From NCBI GenBank assembly GCA_031841125.1, contig CM063110.1, positions 14,131,626 through 14,195,625 on the forward strand: a stretch of 64,000 nucleotides of DNA, read 5' to 3'. The notes under the pieces were generated by a model. That model saw only the letters and a program-made list of their open reading frames with translations, made no database searches and was not told where the DNA came from. The position numbers and the translations under genes are program-made. This DNA is from Acanthococcus lagerstroemiae (Eukaryota > Arthropoda > Insecta > Hemiptera > Eriococcidae). How positions within the stretch are numbered: the stretch's first letter is position 1; every line of letters starts with the position of its first letter. Shown here in pieces: positions 22,801 through 37,800 of this stretch.

Positions 22801-25800
22801 GGAAAAACTAATGAAGATAGGAAGCTGCGATTTGTTTCATTCAAAGGAGAGTGATTTTTTCTATAAGAATTGTCAAGAAAGTGAAAAATGATTTTTTGAC
22901 ACCAGAGGCACATTTTATTATTCCAGTCACGGGCTAAACAAGTGACGCCGTCTTGTTGTCGCTGGTTGAGGAGACAGTTGAAACAGAAGCGTTCACTGTT
23001 CGGCAATCAGCTCGAGTATGTATTTGTATCACGGCAGCCATCCGAATCTCGCTTATTCTTCATAAAAAACACGACTTACGCTCCGCCTCTGTGATAATGA
23101 CCAACACAAGAACACACTAGCATGTTTATTGCGACGAAAACTGTGCGCTTTATAAGCGATTTTAATATCGCTTATGGCTAGCCAAACGTCGAAGTTGGTA
23201 GTGAAACGTGATGAATGTTCTATTAGTCAACGCGTTTATGTTTATGTTTAAATGCTCAGATTTCTTTTGCCCACAAAATATGTATTTGTGATCTTATTGA
23301 GAAACCTTTTTCGCGATTTACTTTTAATGAACAATTAGAATTTATAGCCGAAACCAGAATTACCGTTTTGGAAAACTGAGCAAAAGAAAGGTGGTTCGAT
23401 TTTTCTAGACGTTTCCGCATATCGCAATATGAAAACATTTTGTGTGTGGAAAACTGTTTTGTTGGTCACGTCTATTATCGTCTCATAAAAAAGGATAAAT
23501 GCATATGGAACAACCCTACACAGGGATACGACAACTCGAATAATTTGATCAATGCCCTTTTATAGTAGCATATTTCATACTTTTATTCTGAGTTTTACTT
23601 CACTTCTACGCTCAGGGTTCTACCAATGGGGGGGGGGGGGACTTACCGCCCTGTAGAAATTTTTCACTCAGCAGTTGGGAAAATTTACCATTTCAGTCAG
23701 GCGAAGTTGGAAAAATCCAACAAGTCAAAAGGTTTTTTTTTGCTTTAATATTTGGGAATTGAGCTGAGAAGTTGAGAAAATCCAATAAGTCAAAGGTTTT
23801 TTTCCGCTTTGATAAAGGAATTTTGAGTTGAGCCAGTTGGACAAACCCAACAAGTCAAGAAGTTTTTTTTTGCTTTGATACTTGGGAATTTTGAGTTGAG
23901 CCAATTGGGACTTTCACAATTCCCCCCCCCCTCCCCCCAGTAAAAAACTCTTCGATACGTTTCTGTCTACGCTTATCACTTACCTCCTAGATAAACTCAC
24001 CGCACGCCACTTCTGCTTTTGAAAAACTGGTAAGTTCGAAAACAAAGTTCTGCAAGGTCCTACATTTGAAAAGAATGGACTCATCGGTAACGCGATAATA
24101 ATTATTATGCGCAGGTGTTGTGATAACGCGCGCATAAATGTAAACAAGATCGATACGACTTATGATACCTTTTCCGAACACCAGTCTGTAAATCGTGATT
24201 CGCTACTTTCTACTGTACACTGTGGCCAAGTGTGTCCACCGCAAAACGGAATTTCCGATTTGAAAACACCATTTTGAAAAATACACTTTTCCGACATATG
24301 GTACTTTTTCACAGAGCGCCTCGCATATTTTTTGGTTCTTTTCTTTCTTCCAGAACTTCGAAAGCTTTCTCATTCAAAATCATTAGTTTACCGAGCTCGA
24401 TTTTCAAATATTTATATAAAATCGAGTTTTGCGGTAACAGACGTTCAGGTGGGCTCATTCCGAAAGATATTTCTCAGAGTTTCACGCTCTTGTGTCAACT
24501 CCGAATCGACAGATCGGTCTCTTACGACGTGGACATTCACCTTACACCGGCACAGCTGTTAGCACTATTGCTTACTTCAGAGAACTTACCGAGACGAGGC
24601 CGGTCGCCAGATAGGCGAGGCCCATGCATGTGGCCGAGCTGCTCAGCCACTTCTGATGGCCGTGCGTCGTAACGCAATAGGTAAACACGATCAAGAAGGT
24701 GAGAACGAACTCGATGCAAAAGCGTTCCCACGGCGACATCTGCGTAGGTATCTGCGACACCGTTGCATTCAAATTTCCGTAGTGGGCAGGCACCGTCACC
24801 CTGCAACACAGAGGAGAAAAAAATTTGAGTTATTTGAGTTACACTCGGAGTCTCCCTCGATATGCTTCCACGCCTTATGCCCATAATAATCGTTCGAAAA
24901 TCGAAATCAGCCAGATCACCGCCGCTTTCCGTGGGAGAACCCGTCAACCTTTTTTCTCCGGCCCCATCACCCTTTCCAGCGAGAGCCGGGGGCCCGCTGA
25001 TCGTTGAACCGTATTAATCGCGCGGTTCGCCAATATGATCGCATTTAACGTGCCTTCTTCGCCGCATCGCAGCCCCGAGGGAGTGTTTTTAACAACATAA
25101 CGCGTTGGTGGTCAAATTTGATTGATAAAAAAAGGGAATTAAACGTTGGATGCGCGATTTCCCAAATGAGATTACAGAATCTCCCTCGGGACGCGTAAAA
25201 AACGAGCACCCCTTCAGCTCCGTCCTGTATTAGCCTTTTCAATTACTCGGCCGTGCACTTCCCACGTGAATGCGGCAAGTGTATCGAACAATACGAGTGA
25301 TTTTCGATGATTTCGCGACACGATGATGACACGGTTCTTGCACGATACAGATCTGGTCAAGCATGTTCGAACAGGAAGTCTGCAATATTGTAAGTTGAGA
25401 ATACAGATTAGTGCGTGTAAAACGACTCTGTATTTATTTTCGAACTACATCAGGCTGGCCAGATTTTTCCAGGAAGAAAAGAGTATACCAAAATCCAAAA
25501 TGAAGTAAGTGGGTTAGCGTATAGTAGCATTGATATGGGGTACAAGAAAACAAGGGGTCAAAAAATGTTCTCACAGAGTAGGAGAACCAAATACCAACAG
25601 AATCGTAGTGGAATGATATCATTTCTTTATGATGATGAACCGAATTAAAAACGATTATCACTTCTCACAATTCTAACTTCAAAAGTGCTTAAAAATCTGA
25701 AGAACAAGATATGTAGGCAGAAAGGGCCTCTCCTCCATGAGAAATACATTGAGCGGCGGCCCTTCTTATAGATAACTTCTCAATTAAGACACTTCCAGTT

Positions 25801-28800
25801 ATATCAGTGTTGCCATTGCCAATTAGCAATAGGGTGGTTCGGGGCAAAAGTCGTACAAAAAATACATTTTCATAAATTTCTTTACTTGTTTTTTTTTTTT
25901 TTTTTTTTCACTCTTAAATTTAGCAGAAGAGAACCAACTAGCAAAATCGGTTTTTTGAGAACACGTGATTCGAAGTTCAAGAGCCATGTAGAAACTATAT
26001 GACATAGCATTTACTGATAAGCATTTTTCAACGTGAGTACACATTTTTGAATCGGGAGCCCAATTTTGAAAAATTCAACTTTTTACGCTCTTTCCAACAA
26101 ATTTTGGTTGGTTCCCTTTTGCTGAATAGCGTCCAAATATATTAGTGCATGCGTGAAACCTTCTGCTCATTTTGGATTGATAGATTAGGAAATCTCATTG
26201 TTATTTACCGGGTTTCCTGTTCACTTATCCTTGCATATGGGGCAAAAAGCAGACCCCTTGGGTTAAAAAGCGTACGTATATTTTCAATGTAATTTTTAAA
26301 GCGAAAACATAGGTTGTAAGGGAAAAAATTTATTATCTTCTTTTGTACTGTCGTGAAGAAATGAAATACAGCGTACCTATACCAAGTTTCTAAGCTATTT
26401 TGAACATTGTTACCAAAAAATGAATATGAAAAATGCCTTAACGCAACAAAATGTAACACTGATACAAAAAATTACACGTACGCTGTTTGCCCCAATACTG
26501 TACGTTTTTTACCCCAGCACTGTTCACATTTTGCTCCACAAATTTCATCGCTCATTACATTGCACGATAATTTGAGGGTTTTTTTTAAACCATGATATGA
26601 GAATATATGATTTTATAATATGTATTTCTAACGAGGAATTCAATGCCGATGTTAATGTTTTCATTATACTTCTAGTTTCCCCCCCCCCCTATCTCCTTCA
26701 ATGCAAATTTTAGTATCATCAAGATGACACCACTGTTCAAACAACAACTATGCCCCTTTTCAGTATCATCATCAGTATCAGCGTGATAACAAAAAAGAAA
26801 TAAAACGTGAAAAATTTGATTAAATTTTAAATTTGAATACGGAAAACGAGAGGTTTTTGAGAAAAATGGTTAACGCCACTGTATTCAGCATTCAAAATAT
26901 AGCTAATATCGTATAATTAATTTCATCCCATTGTTTTTTATGATTTTGTGCAGTGTTATTCTTTCAAGTACTTATATGGAAAGCTAATATTAAGATTTGC
27001 TACTGAATAATATGAAAATATTCGAGGATTGACTGAGTACCTTGAAAATGATGTGTGAGCTGACAGGAAGAAAGGGACCTCAGCGCAAAAATGTAAATTT
27101 TACAGGAGAGCGGATAAACAAAATTGGATAACGTTTTCACGTAACGGAGACACTCAACTGTGGAGACTTACAGCCGTTTGGGAAATTTTTTTAGAATTTT
27201 TTCGACAACACCAGGCGAAAGAACGGCCAAAAATTAGTCAAAAACAGTTGTTATCACAAAAATGTTTATTTTTGCCCTGAGGTCCCTTTCTTCCTGTAAG
27301 CCTACATGTTTTTGTGTATCAGAATTTTCCCTTCTTTTCAGTCACAGCAAATTTTTGTTTCGTGTTCTGTATTTTTTTTTATTTTTCATTTCATCGTGAC
27401 GGAAACAGGCCTAAATTTCATAAGAAAATAACAATTTGGGGTATCTTCTCCATATTGTGATAGAAAATCTGAATTAAATATTGTATTTAAGAGTTATGGA
27501 CCAAGTTCACTTTTTACCCCAGAATTATGTACGTCCGACTTTTGCCTCGAACCTTCCGGTGTACATTTTACATTTTGGATTTTAGCTAATAAGAGTTGCA
27601 CTGTAGAAGCTTCTCTCACATGTGAGATATAAGTAATTAATTATCGGTACTTTTCTCTTAAATCAGACAAATTTTCAAAATAATTTCAATAATAAGGAGA
27701 AATGTGTCTTTAGTTGTATCGTTTTTCTATGATGCGATCAGAAGAGTATAAATTGAAGTTTCAGACAAAAAGAGAGAGTAGGTACTCTTAATTTATTGTT
27801 CCAAAAGCGTGCAATACTCTTAAAAAGAGTATGTCTGGCCAGCCTGCTACATAAAGCCAGAATAGGAACATCATATGAGCCATTCGCTCACTGCAAGAAA
27901 CTTCTTGCAATGTAAACTAAAATGCACATTGTTGAAAATATTCACGTGAAAAGACGCCAAGGACCACTGACAGAATACGAAGAATCGAGCGAAGTGAGCG
28001 TATTTTAAAAAGCAACTTAAATCACATCGCTAAATCGATCAGTTATTGTTTTGAACATCGAAACAATCGATCACTTGATAATGGTTCATATCGTGAAATT
28101 TAGAACTATTGAAATAACAGAAAACATTACATCACGATAAGGAGTAGGGCGCCTGAACACATGGACACACCCGAGTATAGACATGCGTCATTGGCAGTGG
28201 GGGATCTAGAAATTTTCCAAGGAGGGTGTTTTGAAAATAGAACTTTTTCCACCTCCGCCCCCTAAAAAACAGAGATGAATGTCATTTTAAATAGTTTCTG
28301 AAGACAGGTTTCATAATGTGATTAAATCGTTTCAAACCACACAGGACTACAGCACTGCAGGCGTACACATTCACTACATTTTTATATAATGTACTTTCGC
28401 AAAGTTTTTTTTAGAAACTGAGAATAATTTATTACCAGCAAATTTTGAAGCCTCACTTTCAATTTTTCCATATTTTCTCGAAGGGGTTGGAGTTGGTATG
28501 TTGGGTTACTTAATAACAAACGTATCAAATTCTAATCCAATTCATCAGGACAATTACCATCTTTTGAGCGGAAAGAGCATAAGGATGTGTCCATCGTCAT
28601 GGATGTTATCATCTTGTCTCAATACCTGTGGTATTAAGAAAAATGTTTGTTTCAAATGGCCCAATAAAGCGGTATATTATTCAGTAAGATTGGAAGTATA
28701 TGTGAAGAAGATCAGTTTGGGGTGACTTCACGTTTTCAGAAGGGATGGCGTAAAGTTCTGTTACCAGGATTGTCCGATTGTCAGTCCGTTGTCGTGGTCA

Positions 28801-31800
28801 ATCTTTGACTGGTACAAAGATATGTGCACTATACATATTTCAGCACAACAAATGGCAATACTGGTACAGTTTTGATCCCTGAACACGATCCAGGTGCCAT
28901 TGTAGTCTTTGGCGCATGTAACAGCATAATTTTCAAAAATTCTCTGGAGAAGGAAATTCTTGAAGCGGTTTTGCCGGTAGTCGTGGATATCAGTGCTTTC
29001 GCAATGGACAAGATGTATGTCATCATGGAAAAATGTCGCCCCCTCCCTATATTTTGATACTCCTGCTCAGTAAACTTGTTAAATATTCCCCATAATATCT
29101 GTATAAACAAAGTAGTAAGAAAAAAAATCTTAACAGAAAAAGAAATGCCACCTTAATATTCTTAGTTTCTGGAGAATGACTCATTTAGTCTTTCTCAATT
29201 CCCCTTTGAATTTGACATCAAGTTCCATACTGAAAATCTAAAATCGTACTGACCTGACTTGGATGGTTTACAACCATAAGACCCAAGTTGGAAGAACTTT
29301 TACCAAGAAATTTTAGAAGATCCTTCAACAACCCCATCTACACATAAAATGAAACTTTTTATGATCGATCTGGCTCGGAAAATTTACACCCAGAGAACCA
29401 GAACCGAACACAAGTCGGAAGCAGGTATGTTAAGCCAGCTGGAAGCCTTAAGCTTTAAGCCATAAGCTAAAAAGTAGAGGATCTTCAGCCTTAAGCTATA
29501 AGCCCCAAATTTTATTCTGATAAACAGTAAGCTTTAAGCTAAATTTTATTTTTTAGCTTGGTTTTCATTTTTCACAGCTAAATTCTCGTTCTCAAGTTCT
29601 TGCAATCAAAGATGTTAAGTCAGCTGAAAGCCCTAAGTTTTAAGCCGTAAGTTAAAAGGTTTAACCATAAGCCTTAAGTTTTATTCTGATAAACCATAAG
29701 CCTTAAGCTACGCGATATGTTTCAGACATTTAAGCTAAAGCCATCAGCTCAAGTTTTATTATACGGCTTAACATCCTTGATCGGAAGAACTTGAAATGAT
29801 TAAGCTAAGGAATTCTATAAGAATAAAAAAAGAAAAGAACAAAAAAAAAACTCAAACCGGGAACACAAATGAAACTTATAAAGACTCTTCAACAACCGCT
29901 TTAATGTTCTTTTCAGTGGTCATCCAAGGACGTACCGATAGGGGGACACCCTGTAGGAATTTTTCGCTCAGCAGCTGGGAAAATTTACCATTTCAGTCAA
30001 GCGAGTTGGAAAAATCCAGCAAGTTAAAAGGTTTGTGTTTATTTATTTATTTTGTTTTTGCTTTGTTCCTTGGGGAATTGAGTTGAGAAGTTGAGAAAAC
30101 CAATCAAGTCAAAAGGTTTTTCTTCTTTAGCTTTGATGCTTGAGAATTTTCAATTGAGTCAGTTGGAAAAATCCAATAGGTCAAAAGTTTTTTTTGCTAT
30201 GATACTTGGGAATTCTGAGTTGAGTCAGTTGGGACTTACACAATTTTTACCCCCCCCCCCCGGAAAAACTCTTCGGTACGTCCCTGTTGTCATTCGTTAC
30301 TCAATTTCCCTCAATGACCTCAATGTAAGAAAACGAAAAGGACACCATAACATACTATGCAATCGGATAGGCGAGCCGCTTTCATATTATGCTCATCGAA
30401 TATGCAGACCACTGTCACTTAGTATACGATGTCAATGAATTGAGAAATGAGTTCAGCGATCGCCGAAACCTATGGAAAAATACCAATATTGCATTTATTG
30501 ATATCCTCAGGTAAACATCTTTCTCCCTACCCGCAGTTTTCAAATTAGAGGCAAAAAGTAATCACAAATAACGACCACAGAAACCTGTACCTTCAAATTA
30601 GCGCAATTTCCCTCTCCTTACCTACATGCTACAATTTTCAAATTAGGAGTGAACTCTCGTCTCTTATCAGAAATGAGTTCAGCGACCACCGAACCCCATA
30701 AAACGATACCCACATTTAATGATACCCTTCAACTGGAACACCCCAGTCCCTCCCTAGTACTACAATTTTCAAATTTGGGGCAAATGGTTATCAGAAATTA
30801 GTTCAGCGATCCTCTAAACCTATGAAATGACATCTTATTGCATTACACGAGATTCTGAGGCCTTCACTCTTTCCCCACGACTACAGTTTGGAATTTACAG
30901 CTGCATCAACATCAAAATCGAATTCTGTGACCCTGAAACCCTCTCAGTTCGAACCTCGATAATTCGTGCTAATGCAGGTTTCAAAATTTGTATTAAAAAA
31001 ATAATTCTAACACGAAAAGAAACTGAGAAAAACACAAATTTCAAAGAGTTATACATCTATGGTGGGGAGGGGGGGGGCAATTAATTTCTAGGGATAAGTA
31101 AACGGTGTTGTATAGAAACGGGTCCCGGGGTGATTTGTATCCCTTCTACTGACTCAAGTCGACAAAATCGAAACAATGCGGGAAACTGTTATGTTCCATA
31201 AGGCCAGCGTTCATACGCAGGTCCCTTTCAGGGCAGTTTTGGGACGGTTACACTGTAACGAACCTGTTCACGGGAAAATCTAGTAACGAACATTTCTCGT
31301 TTGAAACATTTTTAATAGAAATTACTTTTCATCAATTTACTATCAAAAATTCGATTTTTAAGAGAACTAGTTCCGCGACTTCGCGAAAAAAATTTTCTAT
31401 GGCAATTTTTTCCGTTTCATGTTTTTATGTTCTAATTCTACTGTATTATTCTACAGTATTTTAGAGAATACTCTTAACAAATTATTCCGTTTGCTAATCT
31501 TGGCTGGATTGGGGAGAGAAAATCTGAGTTTGTCATAGTTTTTTTGCCCCCTCTTTCCCTACAAACATCGATACTCAAACGTACGTCGGTATGCACAAGA
31601 AATCGTAGCTATTTTTGAATTATTTAATAAACGTGACTGCCTGGATACCATTCATATAGTACCTAAGTACGTAATTAGAAACATGAAGACAAACAGCAAA
31701 GCGGCTCGCAATACTAAGAAACAAGTAGAGAGAGGAGAGGGAGAGGGGGGAGAGAGGCAGACAGACATATATACACATACACACACACAGAATCAAAAAT

Positions 31801-34800
31801 TAAATACATGAACTACACAGAAAAAGGAACAGACTGAATGTAGAACTCCAACACTTCATACTGAACCAGACAAGAACACCAACAGATAGAACAACAACCA
31901 ATAGGAACACACCAACAGGTTTACCATACGGTACTACACATTATTATAGCAACAGGATCAACAGAAATAAATGGTAAGGAACTTCACTGAAGATTGCCTA
32001 ACAGCCGAAAGCGCTGTAGACAATAGAAACAAAAAAGTGAATTAGCACACCCTAAAAACAGAATATTAGTCCAGGAAGATTAGAATTTGAATGGAAAAAT
32101 TTTCTCTCAGAGATTTTTTTCACTAATCTCTTTAGACTGGACCGCCAGTAAATAAATCGGAAAAGTCTTCAGTGATCCCAGCTTCAAATTTGTAAGCTGC
32201 AAAACTTGTTTCCCGCATCAGTTTAATAGTGATATACTGAAGATGGCCACCATATTGGGCAGGTGCTTTGAGTCTGTGTATCAACAAAATAAGTAAATAT
32301 TGCTGTCATTGGAGGAATGTTATTCCCGGATATTATGATAGTTAACATTGATTCATACTTGAGCTACGTGCTTTATTGGGGGAGGGGCATGTTAGGGATA
32401 ATCTTCATCCCCCTCCTCTCAACGACATCTGGGAGGAATCTACGAAAATCGAAAAGATCTTTATTAGGATAGACTTCAACGAGGATCATTTTCCTTCCTG
32501 TTCCTGGTATTACTGAGAGTTCTGGAGCTGAACATGACTTCTTTTCTGACTTCATCAAAACGCTTTAAAACTCTTGAAAACTCGTTTAAAATTCTTCCGG
32601 ACACTTTCAGCTTTGTCTAAGACTGGATGAAACAAACGTTCTTTCAAACTGAATTCAAAGGCTCTGCAGGGCACTGCCAGACTCGTTTAAAACACCTTTA
32701 CCTCTGTTAAACATAATGACTTTGGATTGGTTTAAAACTTCTCAAAATATTTTTAGCTCCTTCCAGAACTGCGTAAAATTCTTAAACAGAGTTATAACTC
32801 TTTCAGCCACCTCTGAACTGATCGAAGCTTGTTCACGACTCCTTCAAATGAGTAAAACACTGTACAACTCTTTAAAACTCTTCAGACGCTTCCAGCTTCT
32901 TCCAAGGTTGCGTAAAATTCGTCAAGACTCATTCAAACTTTCGTAGAACGCTCTAACACTCTTCTAATTATGCATTTACTCACCTCTCACTCCTAAGTAT
33001 TCGTCGACTTACGGAAAGAGGGGCGAAGACAGCCAACTACATCAAACATAATTTATTTTACGACTGCGTTAATATAAAAAAAACAAATTAGTACATTAGA
33101 TACTTCAGTGGAAGGAGGAGGGGAAGAAATCTGACATTTTTCAGAATTAGCATTTCACTTTGTTGCTGCATCTGTCTTCAGCTGCCGTCTCTCGACAGGC
33201 CTGTTTTCGGGCGTCAGGATATGCAAATTTAAGCACGCAAAAAATCTCCGAAAAATCAGATAAAAGTAGAAGTATTTGTCTTTCACTCGAATAAGGTTTA
33301 ATGGCTACCGCGAAATTCCTGGCTTCTCATTCATGTTTTCACACCTGCTCGTCTCCTGCAACTGTTTTCCATACCACTCATTCTCGACGAACAATCTTGA
33401 AATACTAATTCCGCCGTTGTACGTGCTTATTCCGACATGCCGAGCACAACCGAAGCCGTGGTACTCTGTTGCAGGAAACTAAAAAACTGGTTAAGATCTT
33501 TGCGATGAAACGTAGACCGGAGAAAGACCTGTACTTTATTTCAACGAAAGGCAGTAATTGCAGCACAGCCGCAGCCGGAGGCAATAAAATAACTTAGAAC
33601 TTATCCTTGACGAGGTCAGAGAATATCTTAACGTTGAAAAATCAACTACAATAGTCGAATTCAAATGTCAAATAATCAGCAGACAAGGAGATCCGCTCTG
33701 CTTTTCCAATCACACGAACATGTAAGAAGTATGAACTATAAGAAGTCATCACCTCATCACACGATGTTTAGATTAAAGATTTGACTGAAATTGGTTACAT
33801 CCTTTGCAGTGGCGTGATCAAGGGGGGCTGAACCCACCCCTAGCGACTTTGTCAAGTAGCGGCTTTTCTCATTTTAGCACCCCAACACCCCTTCCGCCTT
33901 TGGTCAAGACCAACCTACTCGAACACTCGTGACTTTCCGGGTTTTCCCTGACCGGTAGACACCCTGCATTAATAATGTAGCCTTCATCTCTCCTGTAAAA
34001 AAAAAAGTTAGTTAGGCTACCAATTCGAAAACGGAAGATTTCGGACCTCGAGGGCAGATCAATTACACTAGGCTCTTTCCAGACAGAAAGATAGGTAATC
34101 CATTAATGAGACAGACCCAGTAAAAAGCCTTTGGTCAATTATCTGACCAGCAAACCGGACAGAGACAAGCAGGCAGGCAATCAAGCAACTAACCACTCTG
34201 CCATACTATCAGACTCATCATTCCAATTTCTGTCTTCCTCAACATTTCTGTCACTTCTAGAAATTTAAACATTCCTATTATTTTTGTCGGTCTTAAATTT
34301 TCTGTTTTTCCTCAATTTTCCATCAGTTCTGCTTTTTCTGTTATTTTGGGCAACATGCCTGAAAGGATAAAAGCATCATCTCTGTATACCAGTAATGCTT
34401 AACCCAAGGTGAGGACCACAGGTGGTCCATGAGGTTATCTGTAAGAAGAAAAGTTCTGTCGGTATTTTTAGGACTTTTCACACGTTTTAACTTTGTTTTC
34501 TGTTCCCTCGCTGACCAATTAGATTTCGTCCCTGCCTCACCGAAACTCGCATATTAGGTGCTTCGGTCTTTATTCAAAACAAGTTAAGGAGAGGAACTGA
34601 GAATAAGAAAATATTCACATGTTTAAAATAGATAGATATGTAAGTTTTGAGGTTTGATAAATTCTTATAATATGCAAGAATATAAACGTGCTCAGTGCAA
34701 GCAAATCTGACGTAGCCTACCACAAAGCACACTGTACCCTCTCCTTCCGCCTAACATATACTCCTAACAAAATTTGCTTCTCTTAATATTCTGTGCTGTC

Positions 34801-37800
34801 TTAGTGAGATTAAAGTACTTGTGAAATGAACAGAGTAACTGGCGAGAGCCATTGTACAATTAGCTATATGACAGGCTATGTCACATTCAGAAGTGCTCAC
34901 CTCATTTACATTATTTTTAAATTCTAGACATATTACAAGTATTCAGTAACTCGCAGAACCTACAATCTGAAACTTACACATCTTCAACTTTTAATAATGT
35001 CTTTCCATTCTCAGTCGTTCACCACATCCAGTAGTTTCCTCAATCTTCATAACAGCCGAAAATTAAAATCAGAAATGGATTCCAGAAACGCGGAAACCAA
35101 TGAAAAAAATCATCTTCAACTTGCAATTTTTTTCTACTTTCTAGACCCCGTCCTATCCTAGTTCCCACAATTTTCATGATAGCTGAAAATCAACGTCAGA
35201 AAGGGATTCTCTGGCCCCGATGACCTATATTGCATTTAATACATATTTTTACTTTCGCTTTCCTCCCCGCTGGGGCTTTCAATTTCAAAAGAGCAAACAG
35301 ATATGATTAATGAGTTCAGCGATCTCGGAAATTTAGTTATCGATATTCCTAAGTTCTTTGGTACAAATTTGAAAATTTCTTCACTGAAAGTCTTTAAAAA
35401 TTTAATAAAACATGACAAACATAATGTAGAAAGTAGTGGAATCGGAGGTATCTGGAAGCATTTTTGATGTCAATTTGCATCCTATCGGGTCACAAAAACT
35501 GACACCTGAGAAATAAACAAAATTCTACATTTTCTTCCATAACGGTAGCGTTAATGTTAGCAGAAAAAGGGGCCGGTTTCAATCTTGTTCCCTTTCTAAG
35601 AATTCTAAAGTGGTTATGAAAAAACTGAACACAATTTTTGTTATATTATGTAAGATTTTGTGAGAAAAAATTTTTGTTTGAAAATTTTTTTCCAAAAAAA
35701 TTTATTTATTTTATTTTTTTCTGGGGAGGCGGGTGGTTTAACTCCTACATCAAACGAAGTTGCGCCCGATTCTGTATGGCTTTCTGAGGTTCTATATACG
35801 AATAACTTCTGGTAAGGTCCTGCTTTTCATCGAAAATTTTTTTCAATCTTTTTTTTGGTTCTTAAAGCACCAAAATAGGACTGTTGACGGTCTACTGATC
35901 AAATGATTTCCTTCACCCCATATTAATCAAATAAATGTTACGCAATAACCTACTTTATGATTTTCGGATTTGCTGAACCCATTAACTTTTGAAATGCGCG
36001 AATCCTAAAGAATCCACATGGTGCATGCATCTAAAAATTGAGGCTAGAAGCTTCCAATGTATCGATTATTGAAATTTTAAAAGCATCTAGTTCATTTCTG
36101 CGGTCATACTAGTTGTAACCCTTACTCCGAAGGTTTCACGAGAGTAAAACTGAAAATGTTAAGAGTTGAATATGAGGGCATCAATGAGTAGTAAGAGGGC
36201 TAATTTGTAACTCTCGCCCGTCCCCTAGCCCCTTTCAGTTTGGCCACAACTTGTAACATATCTGACTTCTTCGAAGGTAGGGGTGCTCGCTCATCCAGAC
36301 TCTTAAAAAATTAATCTTTTTGCTATATGTTTGATGGTTAATTGAGTCTATTCGCTAAAAATCTATTCGGGAAAATTTATACTTGGGAAAATTTATATTC
36401 TCGATATTTTCCCGAATAGAAATTTTCCCGAATGGATTTTTCCCAAATATAAATTTTCCCGAATGGATTTTTCCCGAATAGACTCAGTTAACCATCAAAT
36501 GTATAGCAAAAATATTAATTTTTCAAGAGTCTGGATGAGCGAGCACCCCTACCTTCGAAGAAGTCAGATATGTCACAGGCCAAACTGAAGAGGGCTAGGG
36601 GACGGGCGAGAGTTACAAAGTAGCCCTCTTACTACTTCAACGGTATCAAATTAACGGGTTCTTGGAATCACTGAGACCATTTTTAGAATCATTTCAGCTA
36701 CAACACTTTCATAAATCGCCTCCAGGGCTGCGAAGGGGAACTCAGATTTCAAATAAGTAAAGAAATACACGCTAACTCGGCTTTACAGGAAACTACAATC
36801 TAAGCTCACATATTAAATGTTCAATATTTCAGGTTGTATCGCCCTCTGAAGCCTTTTGGGAAACAGGTACGCACCGAAGAGTTTTCCCAGGGGAAGGGGG
36901 GAGTATGAAAGTCCCAACTAATTCAACTTAGAATTCTCAAGTGTTAAGGCAAAAAATAAAGCTTTTAACTTGTTGGATTTTCCCAACTTCTCAACTCGAA
37001 ATTCCCACCAATTGTTGGATTTTCCCAACTCTACCGAAATTTTCCAACTCCGGCTGACTAAAATGGTAAATTTTCCCAACTTCTGAGTAAAAAATTTCCT
37101 ACCGAGGGGGGAGCTCCCCCCCCCATCAGTATGTCCCTGCTGGGAAAAGGTTATAGCTAAAATTACCCAGAAAATGAACTCGGCAACTCAAGAAACCTAA
37201 CCCCAAGGCTTATAGGTTAACCCCGGGTAAATTCGTCGAAGATGGCGATAATGCGTCTAAAGATTGAAAAAAGTGACTATTTCATTCGTAGATCCCAATA
37301 GGTCTATTTTGGAGCCCCGTGCGTCCCTACATGAAATATTTCTCGAAAAATTTCCTATCAAGTTATATACTATGCTTAAAAAAACATTTTTCTTTTGATA
37401 ATCTTTACTTGTAAGATTTTACCTTTTAACTAACGAGCAACCGCTTATCGCATAGGCCCATATTTTATTTTATTTTTTCAAAAGCTTGTTGGCAACGAGA
37501 TTTTTGCACGTAGCATACTTATCACTTTTTCTTAAAATGAAAAAATTTCCGGTCAAGTTTCATACTGTGTTTAGAAAAACAAATTTTTTTAGTCGGATCA
37601 CTTTTTTTTAAACAACTTTATTTTTAAGATATTTTATGTTTTAACTTACGAGCAATCTTATGTTAAACTTCATCCCCTATTGCATCGGCCTATTTTTCAT
37701 TTCTTTCTTTATTTTTTCAAAAAATTGTAGGCAACCGGATTTTTACATGAAAGTATAGGGTTAGTGGTTCCAAGATGACACGGGTTCCAAAATGACAAAT

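Larger units (their letters stand above)
25451..27846. mobile_element. 2.4 kb non-autonomous DNA element with nested elements
   Basis: CAGGCTGGCCAGA at the left and TCTGGCCAGCCTG at the right are perfect inverted ends, both next to GAGTATA/AGAGTAT motifs. CTACAT is repeated outside each end. Inside are a second inverted pair (25831 and 27560) and a third small element (27064-27296). No transposase frame is visible. Confidence 0.75.

Noticed and set aside
24232..24672. Plus-strand 146-codon frame
   Set aside because: Its 3' third is antisense to the bib helix 4-5 exon and the rest has no protein-like pattern.
33800..33990. Transposon-end-like cagtggcgtgatcaagggg
   Set aside because: No matching inverted right end or target duplication was found within about 1 kb, so I do not call an element.
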